Shown here piece by piece: positions 23,839 to 32,609 of a DNA stretch of 41,405 bases; position 1 is the first letter of the stretch; each line of letters starts with the position of its first letter. Where the stretch lies: contig JAPPCZ010000037.1 of assembly GCA_028824685.1 (NCBI GenBank), positions 1 through 41,405 of the forward strand, given 5' to 3'. This DNA comes from Candidatus Poribacteria bacterium (GTDB taxonomy: Bacteria; Poribacteria; WGA-4E; WGA-3G). The notes beneath the pieces are model-generated. The model was not told the origin of the DNA, did not search any database, and was given only the letters and a program-made list of their open reading frames with translations. The position numbers were made by a program, and so were the translations under genes.

Positions 23839-24480
23839 ATGCCTCCAAAAAGAATTGTAAAATCTACTATAACCGGACTACTTCTCATAGTTGTGTTTAC
23901 ACCTCTCCAGAGTTGCGGGAATGATGAGGAATCTACAGAACGGATTCGATTTGTCGAATTTGTGCTTTTCCCGACAGCACCTTACGTTGATAAGTCGTAC
24001 ATAGAAATAGTGCCAGAAGATGAAGTTGCGTCTTTGGAAATTGATTTTGCTGCAGAAATAGCAGCAATTCAGGAGGTGTATAAGGCTTTCATAAAAGCCT
24101 ATCTGGAAGAAGATATGGCAGCACTCATCAAAACATTTGACACAGCAGAAGGAATGGAATACGGCACATCCACCGTGAATGTTTATGGATGGAACAATAT
24201 TAAAAATTATATTGAAGTTAACTGGCATGGTCCGTGGGGTGGAGAATGTACGAGTGATCCAAATTGGGAACTGACAGATTTCTATATTCGTCCTAAAAAT
24301 GCGAAAGTTGCCTGGACAGAAGCGAGTGCAAAGGGACCTATGTTCTACTACGTACCCGATAAGCCTGAGTGCTATAATGACATAGGACAATTTTACCTAA
24401 CTAAAAAATCTGACAAGTGGCACATTCATCAGATTGATGGATCGAAATACTTTACGGACTCAAAATATAAAGCACCTTGA
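23839..24480 (+). CDS. lipoprotein with SnoaL/DUF4440-like domain
   Basis: An exported lipoprotein: a basic start, hydrophobic ITGLLLIVVF, and lipobox LQSC with the Cys near residue 26. The mature part from about residue 70 has the helix VYKAFIKAYLEEDMAALIKTFDT followed by strands with WELTDFYIRPKNAKVAW and KWHIHQID. This is the layout of the NTF2-like SnoaL/DUF4440 fold (small-molecule binding or unknown enzymes). Start is uncertain: GTG 23818 directly abuts the stop of the previous gene (TAAGTG) and could be translationally coupled, while ATG 23839 gives a more usual signal peptide of 213 residues in total. Probably the envelope partner of the barrel protein upstream. Confidence 0.6.
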   Translation: MPPKRIVKSTITGLLLIVVFTPLQSCGNDEESTERIRFVEFVLFPTAPYVDKSYIEIVPEDEVASLEIDFAAEIAAIQEVYKAFIKAYLEEDMAALIKTFDTAEGMEYGTSTVNVYGWNNIKNYIEVNWHGPWGGECTSDPNWELTDFYIRPKNAKVAWTEASAKGPMFYYVPDKPECYNDIGQFYLTKKSDKWHIHQIDGSKYFTDSKYKAP

Positions 24481-24549
24481 CATTGACTTAATCTAACCAG
24501 CCATATCACAAAATATCTTGCTAACTATCACGAATATTACGAGGAAAAC

Positions 24550-25902
24550 ATGCCAAAACCAACAGATATCCGCATCCTTGACGTTCAATGTGATTTTGAA
24601 GAACATCAATACCGCACTCCGCTCAAATTCGGCGGCGTGCCAACAGATCACTGTGTCCTCTTTAACGTGCGGATGCAAGTACAAACGCGTGACGGCAGAG
24701 AAGCAGAAGGCACAGGTTCTATGCCGCTTGGTAACGTCTGGGCATTTCCGCCGCGCTACGCGCCTTTTGACCAAAGCCTCGCCGCGATGATAAATCTCGC
24801 TGAATTAGCAGTTGATGCAACACGTGATTGCACGCTTTGCGCACATCCGCTTGAACTCTCTGAAGTGCTGGAACCCGAATTCTTACAAATCGCAAACGAA
24901 TTGTCTCAGACGATGCAGCTTACATCACCGATACCGAAATTATGTACTGTTGTCACGACAAGTCCGATAGACGCTGCAATTTACGATGGGTTTGGAAAGG
25001 TAAACGGTATCAATAGTTACAACGGATTAGACGCAGATTTCATTGAAGCGGATCTGTCGCATTTCTTGGATGGAAACTTCGCAGGAAAATACCTTGATCG
25101 ATATACAACACGGCACCCACAACCTGATATGCCACTTTATCACCTGATTGGTGCGCTTGACCCGCTTACGGAAGCAGACATTACAGAACGTCTCAACGAT
25201 GGACTACCAGAAACACTACCGGAATGGATTTTTGCCGATGGGTTGACACATCTAAAAATAAAGTTGAATGGCGATGACTTGGAATGGGACGTGGCGCGCG
25301 TCCTTGCGATTGATAGAATCACCGCTGAAACACAAGCAAAGCGAGGCATTAGCACTTGGCACTATTCCGCTGATTTCAACGAAACATGTCAGGATGTAGA
25401 ATATCTGTTAGAATTTCTCAATCGGATTCAAGAGGGTGAAGCACAAGCATTTGAACGGCTTGCTTACATTGAACAACCAACTGACCGTGACCTTGAAGCA
25501 CACCCCCAAAATAAGATGCACAAAGCTGCTGAGATAAAACCGGTGGTGATTGACGAGTCGCTAACCGACTTTGAAACCTTACTATTGGCACGCGATCAAG
25601 GGTATTCAGGTGTTGCACTCAAAGCATGTAAAGGACAATCGCAGGCGTTGCTGATGGGTGCCGCTGCCCAAGAGTACGATATGTTCCTGGCCGTACAGGA
25701 TTTGACGTGTCCGGGGGCATCGTTCTTACACTCTGCCGGACTTGCTGCGCGTATTCGTGGTGTAACCGCTATTGAGGGGAACGCTCGTCAATTTTGCCCA
25801 AGTGCAAATGACGGTTGGCGAGAGGGATATCCAACTATTTTTAATATTACTGATGGTACTGTCGGAACGCAAGTGCTTACGGGTCCTGGGCTTGGGCATT
25901 GA
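24550..25902 (+). CDS. enolase-superfamily (mandelate racemase / muconate lactonizing type) protein
   Basis: A 450-residue enzyme of the enolase superfamily, which abstracts a proton alpha to a carboxylate with a Mg ion in a TIM barrel. Likely active-site parts are in the usual order: KxK in HLKIKLNGDD (about 235), metal ligand Asp in HYSADFNET, Glu in YIEQPTDRD, Asp-Glu in VIDESLTDFE, and Lys in VALKACKGQS. The N-terminal capping domain covers the first 140 residues. Specificity (sugar acid, muconate, dipeptide and so on) cannot be read from sequence, and the barrel is divergent from well-known subgroups. GAGGAAAAC precedes ATG 24550. It is followed by the convergent propeller gene with a 56-bp gap. 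Confidence 0.75.
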   Translation: MPKPTDIRILDVQCDFEEHQYRTPLKFGGVPTDHCVLFNVRMQVQTRDGREAEGTGSMPLGNVWAFPPRYAPFDQSLAAMINLAELAVDATRDCTLCAHPLELSEVLEPEFLQIANELSQTMQLTSPIPKLCTVVTTSPIDAAIYDGFGKVNGINSYNGLDADFIEADLSHFLDGNFAGKYLDRYTTRHPQPDMPLYHLIGALDPLTEADITERLNDGLPETLPEWIFADGLTHLKIKLNGDDLEWDVARVLAIDRITAETQAKRGISTWHYSADFNETCQDVEYLLEFLNRIQEGEAQAFERLAYIEQPTDRDLEAHPQNKMHKAAEIKPVVIDESLTDFETLLLARDQGYSGVALKACKGQSQALLMGAAAQEYDMFLAVQDLTCPGASFLHSAGLAARIRGVTAIEGNARQFCPSANDGWREGYPTIFNITDGTVGTQVLTGPGLGH

Positions 25903-25958
25903 CATTCCGTGTGTCTCGTGTAAAAAACAAAGGTTGCAGCAAACATCTTAAATGTTTA

Positions 25959-27002
25959 CTACGGGTCAGAAGAATCTTTTTTCACTTTACCCCATTGCCT
26001 TTGCATCTTACCTTTTGGGGATACCGGCAACGTATATCCGCTAATCCAATCAAGTTCAGAATCACTTCCGGGGTGATCCGTCAATTGCGTTGTTCTCTTT
26101 GTTGCAATATGATGCTTATATATATTATAGTGGTGGTTATTGCCCAAAAGAAACCTATTTAGCTTAAGCTCTGCCGCACTAAAAAGTACTGATTCACCGT
26201 TATCCATCCAATCAATACCTTTAGACATCAATTTCTTTGATATACTCAGTTGAAGTATGTTTTCACCGTTCTGATCGCAAATGAAATAACGATTAGCCTT
26301 GACAATAAGAAATTCAAAAAAGCCTCTTTTCTCGAATGTATACTCAGTTTCTGTATACAGTATCTGTTTCCCATCTGGCGACCACCTGGGGTGACTACGA
26401 TCAATTATCCTGCCATCAACAACAGGTGTAGGCAATAGTTGTCGTGCGTTTTCGCCATTCGCATCCATAATCCAGATATTTCCTCCAGCACCACCAGCAA
26501 TGGCAAATGAGGTGCTTGCGAAAACAATTTGTCTACCATCCGGCGACCAATCGGGTGAATTAGCGACAATGTTAGGTAGTTGAATAATCTCACCGCTTTC
26601 TAAATCCAGTATGTTTGAGCAGTGCTTTTTGAATGTATCTCTTGTAAAAAGAACCTGCTTTCCATCTGGTGAAAATATAGCATCGTTATTTATCCCAACT
26701 TGTGGTTCAGTGAGAGGACGTACATTTGTGCCGCTGGTGTTCATCAGGAAAAGATGATACTCATATTTTTCAGGCAGACTCACTCTCATCCGAAATAAAA
26801 TTTGCTTTCCATCTGGTGACCACCGTGGATAATGCGGATAATTAGACACCAGTTTTTCGGTTAATAGCGTTTCGGTACTGCCATCATCGTTCATGGCGTA
26901 GATTCCAGTAATCCCATCGCGTTTAGAACTAAAAATGATTTTAGCATCCGCAACCGTTGAAAGCAAGACAACAAAGCAGAATATTATTAATGATATACGC
27001 AT
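25959..27002 (-). CDS. secreted TolB-like beta-propeller protein (PD40/WD40-like repeats)
   Basis: A 347-residue protein with signal peptide MRISLIIFCFVVLLSTVADA. The body is a six- or seven-blade propeller of PD40 repeats, each with a PRWSPDGKQILF-like core: positions near 55, 110, 150, 210 and 260 read YPRWSPDGKQILFR, AIFSPDGKQVLFT, SPDWSPDGRQIVFA, HPRWSPDGKQILYT and IDWMDNGESVLFS. This is the TolB C-terminal repeat type, but the TolB N-terminal domain is missing, so it is not TolB itself. It is probably a periplasmic or surface protein-binding module. AATGGAGGT lies before the start. It is on the same strand as the two genes to its right. Confidence 0.8.
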   Translation of the reverse strand: MRISLIIFCFVVLLSTVADAKIIFSSKRDGITGIYAMNDDGSTETLLTEKLVSNYPHYPRWSPDGKQILFRMRVSLPEKYEYHLFLMNTSGTNVRPLTEPQVGINNDAIFSPDGKQVLFTRDTFKKHCSNILDLESGEIIQLPNIVANSPDWSPDGRQIVFASTSFAIAGGAGGNIWIMDANGENARQLLPTPVVDGRIIDRSHPRWSPDGKQILYTETEYTFEKRGFFEFLIVKANRYFICDQNGENILQLSISKKLMSKGIDWMDNGESVLFSAAELKLNRFLLGNNHHYNIYKHHIATKRTTQLTDHPGSDSELDWISGYTLPVSPKGKMQRQWGKVKKDSSDP

Positions 27003-27105
27003 TACGGACCTCCATTGAAATTGTAGGTTTTACCGTAGCTGCTTGGATTTAGACTTTCATGAGTTCGTGTTGACCAACGTCCGCTAATCGTTGATTGGCA
27101 AAACC

Positions 27106-27456
27106 TTATGGAATAGGTTCCGAACTCTCTTGTTCGTTAGTATTTGCATCAGCGACGGTGATATTGGTAACTACGTTTCGCTGTTCTGGTAGCCGAACTG
27201 GAAAATCTTTTATTTCTTCATCAATCAACTCTCGGACCATCGATTTGACAGTATCAAACGGGATACATTCTAAGATGATAATAGCGCGATGTTTGGATGG
27301 TGCGATGTTGTATGTCAATCCATACTGTATGCCCAATTGCAGCAATTCTGGCTCGACGTTGATAGAAATCTGCCTGCGTTCTTGTTCTGTGATGAAATAA
27401 CTATCAACAATGAAGTGTGTATGAATCCACGCTTCTTTTTCTTCAATAATCTTCAT
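27106..27456 (-). CDS. hypothetical protein, no family recognised
   Basis: A 116-residue soluble, acidic protein beginning MKIIEEKEAWIHTHFIVDSY. Predicted strands and helices alternate (ISINVEPELLQLGIQYGL, HRAIIILECIPFDTVKSMVREL) and the last 25 residues are a disordered Glu/Thr/Pro tail. No signal peptide or membrane helix. No ribosome site stands out at ATG 27456; the longer start at 27486 would add an unlikely segment. It lies between the propeller gene and the SUMF1-domain gene on the same strand with gaps of 103 and 73 bp, so co-expression is possible. The function cannot be inferred. Confidence 0.5.
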   Translation of the reverse strand: MKIIEEKEAWIHTHFIVDSYFITEQERRQISINVEPELLQLGIQYGLTYNIAPSKHRAIIILECIPFDTVKSMVRELIDEEIKDFPVRLPEQRNVVTNITVADANTNEQESSEPIP

Positions 27457-27529
27457 AGTGCTGTATTGTAGCATTAAAAGTGGCAAGTGTCAACGGTACG
27501 GTGTGGAAAGTTTATTATATCAAAAGTAC

Positions 27530-28411
27530 TTATTTCTTTATTTTTAGACGCGGGCGTACTACCCGAAACCCAATCGTATGTGTGGAATCCAAAGGATAGA
27601 ACATAGACCGTAAACCTGAACGGAGGAATACACTGCCAACATCCCATGCACCGCCGCGAATGACTCGCGCACGTAACACATCACGGAACCGGAGGTTTAA
27701 CGGATTTCGTCTCACATCTTTACTATTTTGTTGGTAAAAAGAAGGATTGTATTCATCAAGACACCACTCCCAGACATTTCCAGCAAGATCAGCAATACCA
27801 TTTGGAGAATTGCCGTTTGGGAATTGCCCCACTGGTGTTGGTCGATTGGCACGGCGTGCAAAATTTGCATGGTGCCGTACTTTTGGAGGATCATTACCCC
27901 ACGGATATATGCGTCTCGCTGTGCCACGCGCAGCGCGTTCCCACTGTGCCTCAGTCGGTAAACTTCCACCAATCCATTCTGCAAAGGCTTGTGCGTCAAA
28001 CCATGTTACTCCAACAACAGGTTGTGTATCAGCGTTGAAGTTTTCATCTTTCCATGTCTCTTCACCCTGGTGTCCGCGCGGTGTTGGACGTCGTGTTGCC
28101 TCAATAAAAGCACGGTATTGTGCGTTAGTGATTTCATATCGAGAAATTTGGTATGCGAAGAGATAGACGGTGTGTTGTGGAACTTCAGCGTCAAAGGAGT
28201 GTTTTTCAAGCAGAGAACTTCGTAATTTTGCGTCTGTGTAGGCGGCTTCTGCCTCCTCTGGTGTGGATCCCATTATAAATTCGCCTTCAGAGATCGCTAC
28301 CCATTCTATGGTGGCGAGTATCTTTTCAGCAGCAGGACTTAATTCGGCAGTAATAATACCCTGCCAAGCAGAAAGAAAAAATACCAGAATCGTAAGATAG
28401 ACACAACGCAT
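27530..28411 (-). CDS. secreted SUMF1 / formylglycine-generating-enzyme-like domain protein
   Basis: A 293-residue protein with signal peptide MRCVYLTILVFFLSAWQGIITA. The domain has the standard landmarks: WVAISEGEFIMGSTPEEAEA, ISRYEITNAQYRAFIEA, VVGVTWFDAQAFAEWIGGSLPTEAQWERAARG, YPWGNDPP, GNVWEWCLDEY, and VIRGGAWDVGS...RSGLRSMFYP...TIGFRVVR. True sulfatase-activating enzymes use a Cys pair in the C-terminal region; here that part has no Cys, so formylglycine formation is unlikely. It more likely has a binding or other modifying role, as for many FGE-fold proteins. The gene is divergent from the M14 enzyme gene; 159 bp separate them. Confidence 0.85.
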   Translation of the reverse strand: MRCVYLTILVFFLSAWQGIITAELSPAAEKILATIEWVAISEGEFIMGSTPEEAEAAYTDAKLRSSLLEKHSFDAEVPQHTVYLFAYQISRYEITNAQYRAFIEATRRPTPRGHQGEETWKDENFNADTQPVVGVTWFDAQAFAEWIGGSLPTEAQWERAARGTARRIYPWGNDPPKVRHHANFARRANRPTPVGQFPNGNSPNGIADLAGNVWEWCLDEYNPSFYQQNSKDVRRNPLNLRFRDVLRARVIRGGAWDVGSVFLRSGLRSMFYPLDSTHTIGFRVVRPRLKIKK

Positions 28412-28570
28412 AACCCAAAAATCCTTTTAGCATATTTTATCATACCAATATGAAGGTGTCAAATTTTAGGTAGATTCAAAGAAGCACGTTTTTGGCTTGA
28501 TGCTTATGGAAAATTCTGTTATATTAAAAGACAAGCAATTTGTCGGATGAAGGAAACCTACACTCACTAA

Positions 28571-29554
28571 ATGCACAAAACTAACGTTAACAAACTGGTT
28601 GTCGGCACTTTGGTTGCCGAGCCCGGCACACGGGTAGAAGGACGTTTATCCGTTGGCAATATGCCAGATGGAACACCGATTCGTGTGCCTGTTGTCCTCA
28701 TCAACGGAAAACAACCTGGAAAAACCCTCTATCTCCAAGCAATTAGCGATGGAAACGAACTGAACGGCATCGCAGTTATCCATGAAATTTTAAGTCAGAT
28801 TGAACCTGCTGAATTAAGCGGCAGACTCATCATAGTCCCAGTCGTCAATGTTCACGCTTTTCACGCGAAGCAAGCGTATAGTCCGGTTGATAATGTCAAG
28901 ATGAACCGCTGTTTTCCCGGACGATCCGATGGCACATCAAGCGAACGTATCGCGTATCAGTTGTTTGAAAAGGCTATCCGCAACGCTGACTACTGTATAG
29001 ACCTGCATCAGGGTGGTGTTCAACCGATGATTGATGAGGTGCGCGTGCGTGTTGGAGAGAAACATCAATGTCATAGTGCTTGTCTCGCGTTAGCGAGCGT
29101 TTTCGGTATCGGTTATATTCTGGACCAAAAGGGACCGAAGGGACAACTGGCACAAGCTGCACCAGATATTGGGATACCGACAATTGACCCAGAACTCGGT
29201 GGCACACACGGATGGGACACTATTAGCATCAATAAGGGTGTCCATGGTGTTCTAAATGTTCTCAAACAGTATCAATTTATTGACGGAACACCTGAAATTC
29301 CTGATCAGCAAATCGTTGTCAATAAGTTTGTGTCTATCCTCAGCAATAAAGGCGGATTTGTATACTACAAAGCAAAATTGTACGATAAACTTGAGGCACG
29401 GCAACCGATAGCTGAAATCCGTGATGTATTCGGACATGTATCCGAAGTTGTTCGCAGCCCTGAGGAAGGGATCTTTTGGTCACATCCGGTATATCCGATG
29501 GTAGCGAGCGGCGGTATTATCGGTAAGATAGGAACACCAATTAGTTATCTCTGA
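28571..29554 (+). CDS. succinylglutamate desuccinylase / aspartoacylase family zinc enzyme (M14 fold)
   Basis: A 327-residue cytoplasmic hydrolase of the AstE/AspA family, which cleaves N-acyl groups from amino acids. Family features: PVVLINGKQPGKTLYLQAISDG then NELNG (first metal-ligand region), KMNRCFPGRSDGTSSERIAY (substrate Arg region), DYCIDLHQGG (His ligand) and TIDPELGGTHGWD (general-base Glu). The first ligand pair is normally His-x-x-Glu; here it reads Asp-Gly-Asn-Glu, so the His is replaced by Asp. Either the metal site tolerates Asp, or the enzyme has a changed function. AAGGAAA lies 16 nt upstream of ATG 28571, rather far. Xaa-Pro aminopeptidase follows at a distance of about 100 bp. 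Confidence 0.78.
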   Translation: MHKTNVNKLVVGTLVAEPGTRVEGRLSVGNMPDGTPIRVPVVLINGKQPGKTLYLQAISDGNELNGIAVIHEILSQIEPAELSGRLIIVPVVNVHAFHAKQAYSPVDNVKMNRCFPGRSDGTSSERIAYQLFEKAIRNADYCIDLHQGGVQPMIDEVRVRVGEKHQCHSACLALASVFGIGYILDQKGPKGQLAQAAPDIGIPTIDPELGGTHGWDTISINKGVHGVLNVLKQYQFIDGTPEIPDQQIVVNKFVSILSNKGGFVYYKAKLYDKLEARQPIAEIRDVFGHVSEVVRSPEEGIFWSHPVYPMVASGGIIGKIGTPISYL

Positions 29555-29653
29555 AATGGCTAATTAGCTATTAGTTTTCAGCAGTCGGTTAAAGAGATTC
29601 TTTTAGAAAGTTGATTTAAATTGGGTTTACAAAGCCCTTCTACAAGAGAGCGT

Positions 29654-30961
29654 ATGCATAAAGAAAATCGCGAAAACTTCATAGAGCAGATGGATTCCGG
29701 TAGCGTAGCAATCTTTGTCAGTGCTCCTGCTGCAATGCGAAATCACGATACAGAACACATCTATAATCCTGATCCGAATTTTTATTATCTCACAGGTTTT
29801 GAAGAGCCAGAGTCAATTTGTGTGATCGCACCTGACCATCCAAAACATCAATATACCCTGTTTGTGCTTCCCAAAGACGAAAAAGCGGAAATTTGGAATG
29901 GGAAACGGGTTGGTGTTAAAGACGCCTGCGCGCACTACGGGGCAGACAAGGCGTTTCCAATAGACAAATTTGATGAAAAGATAGGCAGATACTTAGAGGG
30001 TGCTGAACGACTCTATTACACGCTTGGATCCGACTCATACATTGATGCGAAAATCCTTGACCGTTTCAGAAGAGGTGTTAAATCACGTATTGGCACTGGA
30101 AAAGGAATTCACACGCTTATTGACCCAAGTCCAATTCTCAGTGAGATGCGATTAATCAAAAATGAAGCAGAACTGAATCGTATCAGGCAGGCATCAGATA
30201 TTACGGTTGATGGTCATATTGCTGCAATGGTCGCAGCGCATCCAGGGATGTACGAATACGAATTGGAAGCAATTGTAGACGCAACCTTCCGTAGCGGCGG
30301 TGCAAACAGCACTGCTTTCCCAACTATTGTCGCAAGTGGAGGAAACGCAACAACGCTCCATTATACAACCAACGACTGTAGAATAGAAGATGATACACTC
30401 GTTCTCATTGATGCGGGAGCTGAATATAAACGCTACTGTGGCGATGTAACGCGGACCTTTCCTGTCAACGGCACCTTTACCGATGCACAAAGAGAGATAT
30501 ATCAGCTTGTTCTTGACGCACAATATGGGATTATTGATACTATTCGTCCGGGTGTTTCTATTGACGAACCGCACCAGAAATCCATTGAGTTATTGACAGA
30601 AGGAATGCTCAGTCTTGGTCTTTTAAAGGGGAAAACGAAAAAGTTGATAAAAAAGGAGAAATACAGACAATTTTATATGTATCGCGTAGGACACATGATC
30701 GGATTGGATGTGCACGATGTTAATTGTGTGCGCGACGCAGAGGGTGAGTTCAAAACGTTTGAACCGGGCATGGTCATTACAATTGAGCCTGGGCTTTACG
30801 TTGCGGAAGGCACGAAAAATGTTCCTACCGATTACCTCGGTATTGGGGTCCGTATTGAGGACGATATTCTTGTTACGGAGTCCGGTTGTGAAGTATTAAC
30901 GGATGCTGTGCCGAAAGAGATTGATGCTATTGAGGAACTGATGAACAAGAATACGACGTAA
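29654..30961 (+). CDS. pepP: Xaa-Pro aminopeptidase (M24B family)
   Basis: A 435-residue dimetal peptidase that removes N-terminal residues preceding proline. The N-terminal AMP_N domain reads HKENRENFIEQM, SVAIFVSA, FYYLTGFEEPES. The catalytic pita-bread domain has all five metal ligands: Asp in LIDAGAEY, Asp in CGDVTRTFP, His in VGHMIGLDVHD, Glu in VITIEPGLYV and Glu in GVRIEDDIL. ATG 29654 is chosen as the start; a TTG at 29621 would add 11 residues and neither has a clear ribosome site. A roughly 65-bp degenerate repeat-like stretch with CTAATTAGCTATTAG precedes it. Probably a cytoplasmic peptide-recycling enzyme. Confidence 0.88.
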   Translation: MHKENRENFIEQMDSGSVAIFVSAPAAMRNHDTEHIYNPDPNFYYLTGFEEPESICVIAPDHPKHQYTLFVLPKDEKAEIWNGKRVGVKDACAHYGADKAFPIDKFDEKIGRYLEGAERLYYTLGSDSYIDAKILDRFRRGVKSRIGTGKGIHTLIDPSPILSEMRLIKNEAELNRIRQASDITVDGHIAAMVAAHPGMYEYELEAIVDATFRSGGANSTAFPTIVASGGNATTLHYTTNDCRIEDDTLVLIDAGAEYKRYCGDVTRTFPVNGTFTDAQREIYQLVLDAQYGIIDTIRPGVSIDEPHQKSIELLTEGMLSLGLLKGKTKKLIKKEKYRQFYMYRVGHMIGLDVHDVNCVRDAEGEFKTFEPGMVITIEPGLYVAEGTKNVPTDYLGIGVRIEDDILVTESGCEVLTDAVPKEIDAIEELMNKNTT

Positions 30962-30978
30962 ACGATAACGAAATAATT

Positions 30979-31005
30979 AGCAAACCGTTAAACAATATCC
31001 GATTC
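30979..31005. repeat. 27-bp direct repeat, copy 1, upstream of the metzincin gene
   Basis: AGCAAACCGTTAAACAATA followed by TCCGATTC. It matches 32193-32219 at 26 of 27 positions. The partner copy is 1214 bp downstream, just after the metzincin stop codon. Confidence 0.65.
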
Positions 31006-31035
31006 AAGGTATTAAACCTCACATAAGGAGACATT

Positions 31036-32187
31036 ATGCGATATAATAATATTAGAAAAGTCCTATTTGCAATATTGTTGCTGTTAATCTTAATACCATT
31101 ACATTCACATTCAGCAGAACCTTTTATTGTGCGTGTTATCTATTTCAAACCTACGAATGCACCACCACAACCAGATGGACTCACAGACTTAATCGAAGAG
31201 GTCCAGATATTCTATGCCAATGAAATGAAACGGCATGGATACGGCTTCAAAACATTCCAGTTCGAAAGAGACGAAAACGATGATATTGTCATTCACACGA
31301 TCAATGGTAATCACAATGCAGGGCACTATATTGCCCCAAAAACTTCTGTAAAGGTTGAGGAAGAACTTCCTTTTGAGTTTTCAGATAGAAATATCAAATC
31401 TGGTGATAACATACATATTGTTATTGTTGGTGGACTTGACCTTATCAATAATTCTGTTTTGGGTGTTGGATGGCCTATTGTTCGCTGGCAGAGTGGAGGT
31501 AGAGCCTATGTCGCAGGAAATAGATTGAGTGTATCACTCACAGCACATGAACTGGGACATGCCTTTGGGCTATACCACACAGATGTTCCGAACTCTCTTA
31601 TGGGTCCTGGAAGTGAAATACTTTTAGACTATGAGGCGGCGTGGTTAGATAAACACCATTATTTCAACGATATCCATATCCGAAACGATATACCAACATT
31701 CAGCACATACATTGGTGCAATTGTGCCAGATAGATGGACGGTAAGATATAGGTTTACAACGAGTAGCAAAAGCGGATTGTACTATTGTCAGGCAATAAAC
31801 TGGAACAAAAACACACTTACAATAGGTTACGATGAATTATCGGGCAATACCGATACTGCAGTCGTTGATGTTTCAAGGCGATTTATTTCGGATGGTGATA
31901 GCGTTTCTTTTTTGATTATGGATGTCCATGGCAATTTTATCTCACATAATATTAATCCGATAAGCGTTCCTGAAAATGATCCAACGCGCGACCCAAATGA
32001 AATTGTGAATAAGAACCCTGATCCCAATCAGGAGACTGATCAAGACGAAGAAGAGATTGATAAGGATATAGATCCATGTCCACACTGTATGCCCAATGAT
32101 GAGGAGATGCTTGAGAATTCCGATCTTGGATTACAACCGCAAAACAAATTGACAACGCAATGGGCAAAACTTAAAAGTGGGCGATAA
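31036..32187 (+). CDS. secreted metzincin-type zinc metalloprotease
   Basis: A 383-residue exported protein. The signal peptide has core VLFAILLLLILIPL and cleavage near SHSA. The zinc motif is HELGHAFGLYH (His171, His175, His181, catalytic Glu172), the HExxHxxGxxH metzincin signature, and NSLMGPG gives the Met-turn at about Met189. The pro or N-terminal part (FIVRVIYFKPTNAPPQPDGLT, IFYANEMKRHGYGF) resembles other bacterial members that digest extracellular protein. After the catalytic domain a beta-rich region (about 230-310) leads to a strongly acidic, Asn/Pro/Glu-rich tail with CPHCMPN. AAGGAG precedes ATG 31036. The gene is bracketed by a 27-bp direct repeat. Substrate unknown. Confidence 0.8.
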   Translation: MRYNNIRKVLFAILLLLILIPLHSHSAEPFIVRVIYFKPTNAPPQPDGLTDLIEEVQIFYANEMKRHGYGFKTFQFERDENDDIVIHTINGNHNAGHYIAPKTSVKVEEELPFEFSDRNIKSGDNIHIVIVGGLDLINNSVLGVGWPIVRWQSGGRAYVAGNRLSVSLTAHELGHAFGLYHTDVPNSLMGPGSEILLDYEAAWLDKHHYFNDIHIRNDIPTFSTYIGAIVPDRWTVRYRFTTSSKSGLYYCQAINWNKNTLTIGYDELSGNTDTAVVDVSRRFISDGDSVSFLIMDVHGNFISHNINPISVPENDPTRDPNEIVNKNPDPNQETDQDEEEIDKDIDPCPHCMPNDEEMLENSDLGLQPQNKLTTQWAKLKSGR

Positions 32188-32192
32188 TTTAT

Positions 32193-32219
32193 AGCAAACC
32201 GTTAATCAATATCCGATTC
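32193..32219. repeat. 27-bp direct repeat, copy 2, downstream of the metzincin gene
   Basis: AGCAAACCGTTAATCAATA followed by TCCGATTC, differing from 30979-31005 at one base. The similarity extends a little to the left (CGATAAttTATAGC against CGaaaTAATTAGC). It starts 5 bp after the stop codon. Confidence 0.65.
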
Positions 32220-32277
32220 TCAGGGCAAGACATCATTAAAACGCGCAAATTTGTCACACGCCAAATTATACGTGATG

Positions 32278-32298
32278 AAAAAGTAAACATACTTTTTT
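32278..32298 (+). terminator. AT-rich hairpin with T-run
   Basis: AAAAAGTA (32278-32285) and TACTTTTT (32290-32297) pair perfectly around an AACA loop and end in a run of T. It could terminate the metzincin transcript ahead of the toxin-antitoxin genes. The stem is AT-rich, hence weak. Confidence 0.35.
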
Positions 32299-32321
32299 AC
32301 ACTTCATGAAGGTATTACATT

Positions 32322-32609
32322 ATGATTGAAGAAATTAAAAAGACAATCATAGAAGCGAAAGATGAAATCCGTCAGCAGTTTAAAGCCGAAGTCAAAGGTA
32401 TTTTCGGTTCGTACGCACGTGGGGACTACAACGAAAACAGTGATCTGGATCTCTTGGTAGATTTTGATGCTGGTGCTACCCTGTTCGATCTTGTCGGTGT
32501 TCAACAATATTTTGAAGATAAACTCGGTTGCAAGGTTGATGTGGTATCACGACGGGCACTCCGAGAAGAGATTCGTGCAAATGTCTTTAACGATTTGATA
32601 AGCCTATGA
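32322..32609 (+). CDS. MntA-type minimal nucleotidyltransferase antitoxin
   Basis: A 95-residue nucleotidyltransferase. The fold signature is complete: Gly29-Ser30 in IFGSYARGDYNENS, Asp41 and Asp43 in SDLDLLVDF, and the third acidic residue in CKVDVVS. In the HepT/MntA module this enzyme inactivates the HEPN toxin by adding AMP groups to its active-site tyrosine. The following gene encodes that partner with a 4-nt ATGA overlap, so the two are made together. The start ATG 32322 has AAGG about 12 nt upstream. The order is antitoxin first, toxin second. Confidence is high for the fold and good for the module. Confidence 0.85.
   Translation: MIEEIKKTIIEAKDEIRQQFKAEVKGIFGSYARGDYNENSDLDLLVDFDAGATLFDLVGVQQYFEDKLGCKVDVVSRRALREEIRANVFNDLISL

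Noticed and set aside
27095..27400. 101-codon plus-strand frame opposite the 116-residue hypothetical gene
   Set aside because: Its composition is Cys/Ser-rich and irregular, while the minus-strand frame has normal protein character and follows the local gene direction.
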